The position numbers and the translations under genes were made by a program. A stretch of DNA of 64,000 bases from Sulfitobacter sp. JL08 (GTDB lineage Bacteria; Pseudomonadota; Alphaproteobacteria; Rhodobacterales; Rhodobacteraceae), in NCBI RefSeq assembly GCF_003352045.1, contig NZ_CP025815.1:2480001-2544000 (forward strand). Direction: 5' to 3'. This document shows positions 53,884 through 63,132 of the stretch, one piece after another (the first letter of the stretch is position 1; each line of letters begins with the position of its first letter). The notes beneath the pieces were generated by a model. It worked only from the letters and a program-made list of their open reading frames with translations, did not search any database and was not told the DNA's origin.

Positions 53884-55053
53884 TTATGCCCCCTTGACTG
53901 GTTGCGCGCGTTCCACAAGCCGCGCGAAAAACGATGCGCCCACCGGCGCAATCTCATCATTGAAGTTGTATTTGGGATGGTGCACGCCTGCGCCATCACC
54001 CTGCCCCAGCATCAGATACGCACCGGGGCGCGCTTCGAGCATATAGGAAAAATCCTCGGCCCCCATGACCGGTTCAAACGCGGCGTCTACATTGGTGTCT
54101 CCGGCCACGTCACGGGCAATCTCGGCCGCGAAATCCGCCTTGCGCGCATCGTTGATCGTGGGCGGATAGCCGAACTCGAAATCCAGTTCCGCCGTCACGC
54201 CAAAACTGGCGGCGTGCCCGGCGACGATCTCTTCCATGCGCTTGACCACCATCGCCTGAACCTCTTTGTCAAAGGTGCGCACCGTGCCGTTGATATAGGC
54301 GGTTTCGGGGATCACATTATCGGTTGTGCCGGTGTGGATCTGCGTTACCGAAATCACCAATTCGTTTGCGGTCTTGTGGTTGCGGCTGACGATGGTTTGC
54401 AACGCCTGCACGATGGCCACCGCCGCCACCACCGGATCAACACAATCTTGCGGGCGCGCGGCATGCCCGCCCCTGCCCGTCACGGTGATGTGAAACGTGT
54501 CCGCCGCCGCCATGATCGCGCCGCGCGTGGTAAAGAAATTGCCGAAATCCTTGCCCGGCGCATTGTGCAGGGCGTAAACCTCGCCGATGTCGAACCGGTC
54601 CATCACGCCTTCTTGCACCATCACTTCGCCACCGCCGCCGAATTCTTCGGCCGGCTGAAACAGCAAGGCGACACGCCCCGCGAAATTGCGGGTTTCGGAC
54701 AGGTATTTGGCCGCGCCCAGCAGCATCGCGGTATGACCGTCGTGGCCGCAGGCATGCATTTTCCCCGGATGGGTGCTGGCATAGTCAACGCCGGTTTCTT
54801 CGGTGATCGGCAACGCATCCATATCGGCGCGCAAGCCGATGGTCGGGCCTGCACCCTGCCCGTTGATGATGGCCACGATACCGGTTGTCGCGATCCCTTC
54901 ATGCAGTTCGTCGACACCGAATTCGCGCAACCGGTCGGCCACAAACGCCGCCGTCTGGTGACATTCCAGCCCCAGTTCCGGGATCGTATGCAGGTGACGC
55001 CGCCACGCGGTCATATCTGCGCTGAAATCAGCGATACGGTTGACAACGGGCAT
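53884..55053 (-). CDS. M20 amidohydrolase (hippurate/N-acyl amino acid hydrolase type)
   Basis: A 389-residue enzyme of the M20D group. Its motifs are AWRRHLHTIPELGLECHQTA, GLRADMDALPITEETG, the metal-binding CGHDGHTAMLLGAA, LFQPAEEFGGGGEVMV and GRGGHAARPQDCVDPV. It removes acyl groups from amino acids; the exact substrate is not visible. It is first of the hydrolase-speB-DUF1499 operon and divergent from mazG, with a 64-base gap. Confidence 0.92.
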   Translation of the reverse strand: MPVVNRIADFSADMTAWRRHLHTIPELGLECHQTAAFVADRLREFGVDELHEGIATTGIVAIINGQGAGPTIGLRADMDALPITEETGVDYASTHPGKMHACGHDGHTAMLLGAAKYLSETRNFAGRVALLFQPAEEFGGGGEVMVQEGVMDRFDIGEVYALHNAPGKDFGNFFTTRGAIMAAADTFHITVTGRGGHAARPQDCVDPVVAAVAIVQALQTIVSRNHKTANELVISVTQIHTGTTDNVIPETAYINGTVRTFDKEVQAMVVKRMEEIVAGHAASFGVTAELDFEFGYPPTINDARKADFAAEIARDVAGDTNVDAAFEPVMGAEDFSYMLEARPGAYLMLGQGDGAGVHHPKYNFNDEIAPVGASFFARLVERAQPVKGA

Positions 55054-55117
55054 GGGGTGGACTCCTTGGGCGGTTTGATTTCACAGTCCATCTGACACCC
55101 AAAAGGACACAGCCGCA

Positions 55118-55948
55118 ATGCCCGATGACACGTTGATTCACGATCCCGATGGCGGAATGGAGCGTTTGCTGGAAATCATGCGCCGCCTGCGCGATCCTCA
55201 ATCCGGATGCCCCTGGGACATTGAACAGGATTTCGCCAGCATCGCGCCCTACACGATCGAAGAAGCCTATGAGGTGGCCGATGCGATCGAACGGGCCGAC
55301 TGGGCCGAACTTGAGGGCGAATTGGGCGATTTGCTGCTGCAAACCGTCTATCACACCCAGATGGGGCAGGAAGCGGGGCATTTCAGTTTTGACAGCGTCG
55401 TGCGCGCCATTGCCGACAAGATGGTGGCCCGTCATCCGCATGTTTTCGGCGACGAAACCCGCGACAAATCCGCGGATCAGCAAACCGCCGACTGGGAAAA
55501 GATCAAGGCGGCAGAACGCGCGGGCAAGGATCAGGGCGGTGCGCTGGACGGGGTCGCGGTGGGCCTGCCTGCGTTGTTGCGCGCCTATAAACTGCAAAAA
55601 CGCGCCGCCCGCGTCGGATTTGACTGGCCATCGACAGATCAGGTGCTGGACAAGATCATCGAAGAGGCCCGTGAACTGACCGAGGCATACGAAACCCACA
55701 GCACGGATGAAACCGAAGAGGAATTCGGTGATCTGCTGTTTGTCATGGCCAATCTGGCACGGCACATGAAGATCGACCCCGAAGCGGCCCTGCGCCGCGC
55801 CAACGCCAAATTCATCCGCCGCTTTGCCGGGGTCGAGGCGCGGCTGGCCGCGCAAGGCAAACGCCCGCAAGACAGTGATCTGTCCGAAATGGATGCGCTT
55901 TGGGACGCGGTCAAGGCGGACGAGCGCAAGGGCATGTCCGCCGACTGA
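55118..55948 (+). CDS. mazG: Nucleoside triphosphate pyrophosphohydrolase MazG
   Basis: A 276-residue tandem-domain MazG. Domain 1 carries GCPWDIEQDFASIAPYTIEE and EEAYEVADAIE...GELGDLLLQ. Domain 2 carries EEARELTEAYE...EEFGDLLFVMANL. Paired Glu/Asp residues bind magnesium. It cleaves non-canonical NTPs to NMP and PPi. ATG 55118 has AAAGGA upstream. Confidence 0.95.
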   Translation: MPDDTLIHDPDGGMERLLEIMRRLRDPQSGCPWDIEQDFASIAPYTIEEAYEVADAIERADWAELEGELGDLLLQTVYHTQMGQEAGHFSFDSVVRAIADKMVARHPHVFGDETRDKSADQQTADWEKIKAAERAGKDQGGALDGVAVGLPALLRAYKLQKRAARVGFDWPSTDQVLDKIIEEARELTEAYETHSTDETEEEFGDLLFVMANLARHMKIDPEAALRRANAKFIRRFAGVEARLAAQGKRPQDSDLSEMDALWDAVKADERKGMSAD

Positions 55949-56018
55949 AAATCGGGGCATGGACATCAGCACGACGAGTTGCGAATGTCCGCGCCAAACC
56001 CGGAATGAAGGCCGCGAC

Positions 56019-56960
56019 ATGCCCCCACGCAAGATCATCATCGACACAGACCCCGGACAGGATGACGCCGTTGCGATCCTGCTGGCGCTGGCCAGCCCGG
56101 ACGAGATTGAGGTGTTGGGCATCACCGCCGTTGCAGGCAACGTGCCGCTGGCGCTGACGGCCAAGAACGCCCGTATCGTGTGCGAACTGGCAGCGCGCCC
56201 CGATGTACCCGTCTTCGCCGGACGCGACCGCCCGATGGGCCGCGCCCTTGTCACCGCAGAACATGTGCACGGCGAAACCGGCCTGAACGGGCCTGACCTG
56301 CCCGATCCGTCGATGCCGCTTCAGGACAGGCACGGCGTTGATTACATCATTGACACCCTGCGCCGCGAACCGGCGGGAACAATCACCCTGTGTCCGCTTG
56401 GGCCGCTGACCAATATTGCCACCGCCTTTGAAAAAGCACCCGATATCATCCCGCGCGTGCAAGAGATCATCCTGATGGGCGGTGCCTACTTTGCAGTCGG
56501 CAATATTACACCGGCGGCGGAGTTCAACATTTACGTCGACCCGCAGGCGGCTGATATCGTGTTCAAATCCGGCGTTCCGATAACCGTCATGCCGTTGGAT
56601 GTGACACATCAGGCGCTTGTCACCCGCGCGCGCAACGATGCGTTTCGCGCCCTTGGCACGCCCGTCGGCACCGCCGTGGCGCAGATGACCGATTTTTTCG
56701 AACGGTTCGACAAAGCTAAATACGGTTCGGAGGGCGCGCCCCTGCACGATCCCTGCGTGACCGCCTATCTGATCCGTCCCGATCTGTTTTCAGGCCGCCA
56801 CATCAATGTCGAGGTCGAAACAGGGTCCGAACTGACGCTGGGCATGACTGTGGCCGACTGGTGGGGCGTCACCGACCGGCCCGCCAATGCGCTGTTTATC
56901 GGACATGTCGATGCTGACGGGTTCTTTGATCTGCTGACAGACCGTCTGGCCCGGTTATGA
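56019..56960 (+). CDS. Inosine-uridine type nucleoside hydrolase
   Basis: A 313-residue hydrolase with the calcium-binding signature DTDPGQDDAVAILLAL at residues 9-24. It also has LGITAVAGNVPL, TLCPLGPLTNIATAF, EIILMGGAY, EFNIYVDPQAADIVF and LHDPCVTAYLI. It splits nucleosides to base and ribose in the cytosol. ATG 56019 has AAGG upstream; the frame runs open further 5'. The stop overlaps the GNAT gene by ATGA. Confidence 0.93.
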   Translation: MPPRKIIIDTDPGQDDAVAILLALASPDEIEVLGITAVAGNVPLALTAKNARIVCELAARPDVPVFAGRDRPMGRALVTAEHVHGETGLNGPDLPDPSMPLQDRHGVDYIIDTLRREPAGTITLCPLGPLTNIATAFEKAPDIIPRVQEIILMGGAYFAVGNITPAAEFNIYVDPQAADIVFKSGVPITVMPLDVTHQALVTRARNDAFRALGTPVGTAVAQMTDFFERFDKAKYGSEGAPLHDPCVTAYLIRPDLFSGRHINVEVETGSELTLGMTVADWWGVTDRPANALFIGHVDADGFFDLLTDRLARL

Positions 56961-57406
56961 GCGCGGCGCTGCATCTGGCAAAACCGGGCCATATCGAACA
57001 GGTCGATGCGCTGGTTGCCGCCTTCCATGCCGAGGAAGGCATTGTGATGAACGCCGAAAAAAGGCGCGCCGCTATCGCCCCTCTGCTGGATGGTATCCCG
57101 CACGGCGCGATTTATCTGATCGGTCCGCCACGTGCACCCATTGGTTATGTGATCGTCACATTCGGCTGGTCTGTGGAATTTGGCGGCATGGATGGTTTCA
57201 TTGATGAAATCTATGTTCGCCCCGGCGTGCGGGGCCGCGGCATTGCCGCCGAGGTGTTGCAGACCCTGCCACGATCGCTGGCCGAGGTCGGCATGAAGGC
57301 CATCCATCTTGAGGTCGATACACAAAACCAGTCGGCGCGCAGGCTCTATGCCCGCGCGGGCTTTGCGCTGCGCGACCGGTATGCCCTGATGACGCGCAAG
57401 CTCTAG
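56957..57406 (+). CDS. GNAT family N-acetyltransferase
   Basis: A 149-residue acetyltransferase. The acetyl-CoA pyrophosphate loop is VRPGVRGRGIAAEVLQTL, with the preceding beta strand FIDEIY and the final NQSARRLYARAGFALRDRY. The substrate is unknown. It is translationally coupled to the nucleoside hydrolase. Confidence 0.9.
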   Translation: MSAALHLAKPGHIEQVDALVAAFHAEEGIVMNAEKRRAAIAPLLDGIPHGAIYLIGPPRAPIGYVIVTFGWSVEFGGMDGFIDEIYVRPGVRGRGIAAEVLQTLPRSLAEVGMKAIHLEVDTQNQSARRLYARAGFALRDRYALMTRKL

Positions 57407-57438
57407 CAATCGGGGCGATTGCGCTTAGATTACGGGTC

Positions 57439-58857
57439 ATGAGCATGCACATTCCCTTTGATAACACCTATGCCGCCTTGCCGCCGGTGTTCTTTTCGTC
57501 CCAGAAACCGACCCCGGTCAGGGCGCCCCAGCTTCTGGCTTATAACGAGGGTCTGGCAGAGCTGCTGGGCCTGCCTGATGCCGGTCAGGACGAGTTGGCG
57601 CAGGTGTTTTCCGGTAATCACCTGCCTGATGGCTCTGCCCCCATTGCCCAGCTTTACTCCGGCCACCAGTTTGGCCATTACAACCCGCAACTGGGCGACG
57701 GGCGCGCGGTTCTGCTGGGCGAAGTCGTCGGCACCGATGGCCAGCGCCGCGATATCCAGCTCAAAGGCTCCGGCCCGACGCCCTATTCGCGCTCGGGTGA
57801 CGGGCGCGCATGGCTGGGGCCGGTGCTGCGCGAATATGTCGTATCCGAAGCGATGCACGCACTTGGTATCCCCACCACCCGTGCGCTGGCCGCCGTCGCC
57901 ACCGGAGAGCCGGTCTATCGTGAAGGTGCGCTGCCCGGCGCCGTGCTGACCCGCGTGGCGGCCAGCCATTTGCGTGTCGGCACGTTTCAGGTGTTCGCCG
58001 CGCGCAGCGACACGCGCAGCCTGCAACAGCTGACCGATTATGCCATTGCCCGCCACTACCCCGCCGCGGACGGCCCGATGGGCCTCTTGACTGCGGTGCG
58101 CGATGCGCAGGCGGCACTGGTCGCCAAATGGATGTCCGTCGGGTTTATCCACGGTGTCATGAACACCGACAATTGCGCCATATCAGGGGAAACCATCGAT
58201 TATGGCCCCTGTGCCTTTCTGGATACCTATCACCCCGACACGGTGTTCAGTTCAATCGACCGTCAGGGGCGCTATGCCTATGCCAATCAGCCCGACATCA
58301 TCGTCTGGAACCTGGCGCAACTGGCCACTGCGCTGATCCAGATCATGCCGGATCGCGACGCCGCGGTTGAGGAGGCAACAGCAATCATACATGCCACTCC
58401 CGCGCTGATCCGCGGGCACTGGCTGCGCCTTTTTGGCCGCAAGATCGGGCTGGCACAGGCGCAAGAGGATGACATGGCCCTGATTTCGGATCTGCTGACC
58501 CGCATGGCCCAAGAACAGGCCGATTTCACCAACACGTTCCGCGCACTGGCCGATGGCACTGCGCGCGCGCAGTTCACCGATCCAACCTCATATGATGCAT
58601 GGCACAGCGACTGGCAGGCGCGCCTTGCCTCGGAACCAGATGCGCCAGCGCTGATGCGCGCCACCAACCCGGCGCTGATCCCGCGCAATCACCGGATCGA
58701 GCAAATGATCGAAGCTGCCGTTGCCGGCGATATGGCCCCCTTCCACCGTCTGCTGTCTGCGCTGGCCACACCCTATGACGACAATCCCGCTGTTGCCGAT
58801 CTGGCCCGCCCGCCGCTGGAAACGGAAATCGTGCCGGCGACGTTCTGCGGCACCTGA
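57439..58857 (+). CDS. selO: Protein adenylyltransferase SelO
   Basis: A 472-residue pseudokinase that AMPylates proteins and is linked to oxidative stress. Family motifs are YSGHQFGHYNPQLGDGRAVL, DIQLKGSGPTPYSRSGDGRA, FIHGVMNTDNCAISGETIDY and GPCAFLDTYHP. The C-terminus ends FCGT with a TGC cysteine at the position where some homologues carry selenocysteine. The length matches E. coli YdiU. It is transcribed alone. Confidence 0.95.
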   Translation: MSMHIPFDNTYAALPPVFFSSQKPTPVRAPQLLAYNEGLAELLGLPDAGQDELAQVFSGNHLPDGSAPIAQLYSGHQFGHYNPQLGDGRAVLLGEVVGTDGQRRDIQLKGSGPTPYSRSGDGRAWLGPVLREYVVSEAMHALGIPTTRALAAVATGEPVYREGALPGAVLTRVAASHLRVGTFQVFAARSDTRSLQQLTDYAIARHYPAADGPMGLLTAVRDAQAALVAKWMSVGFIHGVMNTDNCAISGETIDYGPCAFLDTYHPDTVFSSIDRQGRYAYANQPDIIVWNLAQLATALIQIMPDRDAAVEEATAIIHATPALIRGHWLRLFGRKIGLAQAQEDDMALISDLLTRMAQEQADFTNTFRALADGTARAQFTDPTSYDAWHSDWQARLASEPDAPALMRATNPALIPRNHRIEQMIEAAVAGDMAPFHRLLSALATPYDDNPAVADLARPPLETEIVPATFCGT

Positions 58858-58901
58858 TCTTCATCTTTTCAAAAATACTTGAAGGGCAACGACCGCAACG
58901 G

Positions 58902-59777
58902 TCAACGCCGGTTGATCAGGTAAATCCCCGCCGCCACCAGTACCAGCGCGCCCCAGATTTCCAGACCGACAGCCTCGTTCAACAGGACCCAGCCCAGAAT
59001 GACCGAAAACACCGGCGACAGAAAGCTGAACGAGGCCACGGACGCCGCCGGATAAAGCGTCAGCAGCCAGAACCAGAACAGGAACCCCAGACTGGCCACG
59101 CAAACGATCTGGAACGCCAGTCCGGCCAGGTGGATCATCTGCAGATCCCGCACCAGATCGCCCGAGGCATAGGCCAGCAGCAAAAGGATCGGCGCGGACA
59201 CGGCAACCTGCCACAGCAACTGCACCTCGGGCTTGACCGTGTTCAGCTTTGTCGCCCGCACCATCAGCGCGATACTGGTCCAGCCAAGGGCCGCCCCCAG
59301 CGCCGCCAGATCGCCCTGCCAGCTGACATCGGCGCCGTCTCGGTTGGACAGCGCCCAGATCACTCCAGCCATGGCCAGCGCCAGCCCGACCACCCGCAGC
59401 GGCGTCAAACGCTCTCCGGGCAGAAACAGATGCGCGGCAATGGCCAGCCACACCGGCATCGAATAGAAAATCACCGATGCCCGCGAAACGGATGTGAAAT
59501 CAAGCGCGGTGAACAGGCAGATGAATTCAAACGTAAACGCCAGGCCCGACAACAGCCCCCAGCGGCTGACACCGCGCGGCATCACCAGCGCCACGCCTTT
59601 GAGCCGCATCCAGACCAGCAGCACGACCACCGCCCCGGCAGAGCGTAACCCGGCCTGAAACACCGGGCCAAAGCCGCCGCCCGACACTTTGATGACAACC
59701 TGATTGAACGCCAGCAACAGCGCAAAAAGGATCAGCGCCGTTGCCCCGAAAGAGTCCATGGATGATTTACGTTCCAT
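58902..59777 (-). CDS. EamA/DMT family transporter
   Basis: A 291-residue inner-membrane protein with ten transmembrane helices in two EamA repeats (ALILFALLLAFNQVVIKVSG; SLGFLFWFWLLTLYPAASVA; FLSPVFSVILGWVLLNEAVG). It is a drug/metabolite exporter with unknown substrate. The start is taken at ATG 59777; ATG 59759 is also possible. Confidence 0.87.
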   Translation of the reverse strand: MERKSSMDSFGATALILFALLLAFNQVVIKVSGGGFGPVFQAGLRSAGAVVVLLVWMRLKGVALVMPRGVSRWGLLSGLAFTFEFICLFTALDFTSVSRASVIFYSMPVWLAIAAHLFLPGERLTPLRVVGLALAMAGVIWALSNRDGADVSWQGDLAALGAALGWTSIALMVRATKLNTVKPEVQLLWQVAVSAPILLLLAYASGDLVRDLQMIHLAGLAFQIVCVASLGFLFWFWLLTLYPAASVASFSFLSPVFSVILGWVLLNEAVGLEIWGALVLVAAGIYLINRR

Positions 59778-59944
59778 GCGCGCCACAAGGTCGTGACCGG
59801 CTGGAAATGTCAATTGCCCGCGTGCGTTACGTGCCCGCTTTAGCCCGCGCTCTGTGTGGCTGATCAGGCCGGCGGGGAATTCCCCGTGGAGTTCATCTGC
59901 GAATCTGGCATTCTTTTTTCATTTTCAACAGGGAGATTTGGACA

Positions 59945-60796
59945 ATGAGTTTGGTTAAAACACTCGCCAAGGTGGCGATCGGCGTGGCAGTGGCCAAAGG
60001 CGCCAGCAGCATGATGAAAGGCGCAAGCGGACGCAGTGCGTCGGGCGGCGCGGGCGGATTGGAAGATTTGCTGGGCGGACTGACCGGTGCGAAAACAGGT
60101 GGCTCGGGCCGCGCCAAAAGCGCGAGTGCGGGTGGCGGGATCGAGGATCTGCTTGGCAGCCTGCTGGGTGGCAGTGCCGGAGCCGGTGCCGGCGCCGGGC
60201 TGCAAGGCGGTCTGGGCGGATTACTGGATCAACTGGGCGGCGCGCAGGCCGGCGGGTTGCAGGACATGATCGGCGGCGGCACCGGTGGAACTGCGGGCGG
60301 CAGCAACACAGGCGGCCTGCTGGAAGGTCTGGCGGCCGCGCTGGGGGGCAAGCCCGCAACGAACAACGCGGATTTCGGATCGGTTCTGAATTCACAGTTC
60401 GACCAGACGCCCCAGGAAGAAATCGAACCCTCTGCCGCACAGGAGGCCGCGGCCGGCATCATGCTGGCGGCGATGATCCAGGCGGCCAAATCGGATGGCA
60501 AGCTGGACGATGCCGAACGCACCAAGATCATCGACCGGCTGGGCGATGATGTATCGCGCGAAGAGGCCGATTTTGTGCAGGCCCAGTTGCAGGCCCCTGT
60601 CGATATCGAAGGTCTGGTGCGCCAGACGCCGCGTGGCATGGAAGCGCAGACCTATGCGATGTCGGTTCTGGGAATTGATCTGGACAGCCGGTCCGAGGCG
60701 GAATACCTGCACCGGCTGGCACAGGGCTATGGCATGAACGCTGCCACGGTAAACAGCATTCATGAAAAAATGGGCGTGCCCTCACTTTACGAATAG
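59945..60796 (+). CDS. DUF533 family (TerB-like) protein
   Basis: A 283-residue protein. The N-terminal half is Gly/Ala/Ser-rich low complexity with repeats such as GGLEDLLGGL, GGIEDLLGSLLGG and GGLLDQLGG. The C-terminal DUF533 domain (~160-283) contains AAGIMLAAMIQAAKSDGKLD, DDAERTKIIDRLGDDVSREE and EYLHRLAQGYGMNAATVNSI. It has a TerB-like acidic helical fold that could bind metal; function unknown. AGGGAG lies nine bases before the ATG. A bidirectional terminator follows. Confidence 0.9.
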   Translation: MSLVKTLAKVAIGVAVAKGASSMMKGASGRSASGGAGGLEDLLGGLTGAKTGGSGRAKSASAGGGIEDLLGSLLGGSAGAGAGAGLQGGLGGLLDQLGGAQAGGLQDMIGGGTGGTAGGSNTGGLLEGLAAALGGKPATNNADFGSVLNSQFDQTPQEEIEPSAAQEAAAGIMLAAMIQAAKSDGKLDDAERTKIIDRLGDDVSREEADFVQAQLQAPVDIEGLVRQTPRGMEAQTYAMSVLGIDLDSRSEAEYLHRLAQGYGMNAATVNSIHEKMGVPSLYE

Positions 60797-60825
60797 CCTG
60801 TATCTGCCTGTTCCGGAAAGAAAAA

Positions 60826-60851
60826 GGGCACCCGACGGTGCCCTTTTTTTT
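60826..60851. terminator. Bidirectional rho-independent terminator
   Basis: The stem GGGCACC (60826-60832) pairs with GGTGCCC (60837-60843) around a CGAC loop. It is flanked by five A before and eight T after, so it works for both the DUF533 gene and the convergent helicase gene. Confidence 0.93.
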
Positions 60852-60856
60852 ACTGA

Positions 60857-62179
60857 TCAGGCCGCGCGCTGGCCACCGGGTTTGCCGCCGCCCTTGCCGC
60901 CGCTTCTGCGACGACGCTGGCCACCGCCGGGTTTTCCGGCGCTGGATTTTGCGCCACCGCCGCCACCACCGCCGCCAAAGCGGCGTTTCTGGCCACCGCC
61001 GCCGGGGCGACCACCGCGACCTTTGGGCTTGTCAGGTATTTCCGAACTTTCCCAGGGCCGTCCGGACGCGACCGGCACCGGCATTTTCATCGCCTTTTCA
61101 ATTGCCTTCAATTCGCCCATCTCGTCAGGCGCACAAAACGCAATCGCAGCGCCATCTGCACCCGCACGTGCTGTTCGCCCGATCCGGTGCACATAGTTTT
61201 CCGGCACATTGGGCAGATCGAAATTGTAAACATGGCGCACATCAGGGATATCCAGACCGCGCGCGGCCACATCGGTGGCCACAAGAACGCGGATCTCGCC
61301 TGCCTTGAAGGCCGCGATTGCGCGATCCCGCTGGCCCTGGCTTTTGTTGCCATGGATCGATCCCGCCGCATAACCGGCGTTGACCAGCGACTTCATCAGC
61401 TTTTCACACCCGTGTTTCGTGCGCCCGAAAACCAGCGCCAGCTCGTCGCGATGCTTGTCCAGCATTTCAATCAGCAGCTTGGGCTTTTCCGCCTTGGCAA
61501 TAAAATGCACCTCTTGTGTGATCTTGTCGGCGGCTTTGCCGGGGGGCGACACTTCGACCCGGATCGGTTTGTTCAGATAGCTCGAGGCCAGTTCGTTCAT
61601 CTGCTTGGGCATTGTGGCCGAAAACAGCATGGTCTGGCGTTCGGCTGGCAACATGCCCGCGATCTTGCGCAGGGCATGGATAAAGCCCAGATCAAGCATC
61701 TGATCGGCTTCATCCAGCACCAGAAAAACGGTTTCGTCCAGCCGCAGGGCGCGGCGGTCCATCAGGTCGATCAACCGCCCCGGCGTCGCCACCAGAAGAT
61801 CAACACCGCGCTCCAACCGTTTGATCTGATTGTTGATTGACTGACCGCCAACAACCATCGCAACCTTGATCGGGGTGCCTTGTGCATAGGCGCGCAGGTT
61901 TTCGGCAATCTGACCCGCCAGTTCGCGCGTCGGCGCCAGAACAAGACCGCGTAAGGTTTTCGGCGCCGGGCGTCCGCCCAGTTCCAGCATCTGCGCCACA
62001 AGCGGCAGACCGAATGCGGCTGTCTTGCCGGTGCCGGTCTGCGCCAGGCCCATCACATCGCGCCCGTTCAGCGCATGGGGGATGGCCTGATTCTGGATCG
62101 GCGTTGGTTCCGTGATCCCCATTGCCGTCAGGCGGGTGATCAGGGATTTGGGCAAGCCCATGATTGAAAAATCGTTCAA
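60857..62179 (-). CDS. DEAD-box RNA helicase (RhlE-like)
   Basis: A 440-residue RNA helicase. Motifs in order are the Q motif TEPTPIQNQAIPHAL, AQTGTGKTAAFGLPL, VLAPTRELAGQI, VATPGRLIDLM, VLDEADQMLDLGF, LFSATMPKQM, VLVATDVAARGLDIPDV and VHRIGRTARAG. The C-terminal ~60 residues are Gly/Arg/Lys-rich (RFGGGGGGGGAKSS), a likely RNA-binding tail. The start is TTG 62179, backed by GGAAGGA seven bases upstream; ATG 62161 is the fallback. Confidence 0.94.
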   Translation of the reverse strand: MNDFSIMGLPKSLITRLTAMGITEPTPIQNQAIPHALNGRDVMGLAQTGTGKTAAFGLPLVAQMLELGGRPAPKTLRGLVLAPTRELAGQIAENLRAYAQGTPIKVAMVVGGQSINNQIKRLERGVDLLVATPGRLIDLMDRRALRLDETVFLVLDEADQMLDLGFIHALRKIAGMLPAERQTMLFSATMPKQMNELASSYLNKPIRVEVSPPGKAADKITQEVHFIAKAEKPKLLIEMLDKHRDELALVFGRTKHGCEKLMKSLVNAGYAAGSIHGNKSQGQRDRAIAAFKAGEIRVLVATDVAARGLDIPDVRHVYNFDLPNVPENYVHRIGRTARAGADGAAIAFCAPDEMGELKAIEKAMKMPVPVASGRPWESSEIPDKPKGRGGRPGGGGQKRRFGGGGGGGGAKSSAGKPGGGQRRRRSGGKGGGKPGGQRAA

Positions 62180-62543
62180 AATATATCCTTCCGGCCCGCG
62201 CGTTGCGCACGGACCACTTGTTTTGCGGCACCGATAAGGGCCGCGCGTCGGGTGCGCAAAAAGCTCAACCCCGCGACAGCCGAATGCTGTCCGGGTCGTT
62301 CGTGCGCTTTGGCCCCACGCGTGATTTTGGGAACAGGTGCGATACCTTTTGGTTTCGGGGCGGGCTTTTCCCGCTCATTCTTCTGACTGCTCACGCGGCA
62401 GAAGGCATCGCTGAGGGTCACATGGGGGATCGCGCACCATAAGTCAACCTTTTGCCGATCCGGCCTGCGGGTTGAAAAGCGTCTGGAAACCGAATGGCGG
62501 ACGCGGTACACCAAGGATCACGGCTAAGTTTGGGACCTTGGGC
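62180..62543. other. 364-base divergent intergenic region
   Basis: It separates the leftward helicase from the rightward Fur gene and should contain both promoters. No gene or clear regulatory repeat was recognised. Confidence 0.4.
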
Positions 62544-62957
62544 ATGACTGATACGATAATCGACCGCAGCGCCGCCAAGGGCCTGCGCATGACCGAACAG
62601 CGCCGCGTGATCGCGCGCGTCCTTCAGGACAGCGATGACCACCCCGATGTTGAAGAGCTTTATGCCCGCGCCAGCGCGATCGACAGCGGCATTTCAATTG
62701 CAACCGTATATAGGACGGTCAAACTGTTCGAAGAGGCCGGACTGCTGGACAAGCTTGAATTCGGCGACGGGCGCGCGCGCTATGAAGATGCGGAACGCGA
62801 CCATCACGACCACCTGATTGATATGAACTCGGGCGAAGTGATTGAATTCGTCGACGAGGAAATCGAGGCATTGCAGGAAAAGATCGCGCGCAAGCTGGGC
62901 TATGAACTGCGCGGGCACCGGCTTGAGCTTTATGGTGTGCCGATCCGCAAACCGTGA
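62544..62957 (+). CDS. Fur-family metalloregulator (Fur/Mur type)
   Basis: A 137-residue repressor. The winged-helix DNA-binding domain spans 1-~80 (LRMTEQRRVIARVLQDSDDH, SIATVYRTVKLFEEAGLLDK). The metal and dimerisation domain has DAERDHHDHLIDMNSGEVIE and EIEALQEKIARKLGYELRGH. The C-terminal CxxC zinc pair of E. coli Fur is absent. In Rhodobacterales the Fur-like protein of this type is often manganese-responsive (Mur), so iron versus manganese is left open. ATG 62544 is the likeliest start. Confidence 0.9.
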   Translation: MTDTIIDRSAAKGLRMTEQRRVIARVLQDSDDHPDVEELYARASAIDSGISIATVYRTVKLFEEAGLLDKLEFGDGRARYEDAERDHHDHLIDMNSGEVIEFVDEEIEALQEKIARKLGYELRGHRLELYGVPIRKP

Positions 62958-62998
62958 TCCGATGATGCGCCCAGGCGCGGTTACCAGCGTCTGCGGCG

Positions 62999-63016
62999 CG
63001 CCCTGACGGGCGTTTC
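62999..63016 (+). terminator. Weak hairpin terminator after the Fur gene
   Basis: CGCCC and GGGCG pair around TGAC, followed by TTTCCC. The stem is short and the T tract brief, so it is at best a modest terminator. Confidence 0.35.
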
Positions 63017-63132
63017 CCGTCCCGTATTTCTGGCAAAAAGAAAAACAGGCACCGGCAGGGCGATCTATCGGGCTTGTGTTTGACTGCGCAACGCGCCATT
63101 GGCCAGTCATCACTTTGAAAGCTTACCCCAAG

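Noticed and set aside
53170-55095. 641-residue rightward open frame
   Set aside because: It is antisense to speB and the M20 hydrolase, both unmistakable. The composition is rich in His, Arg and Gly and has no domain.
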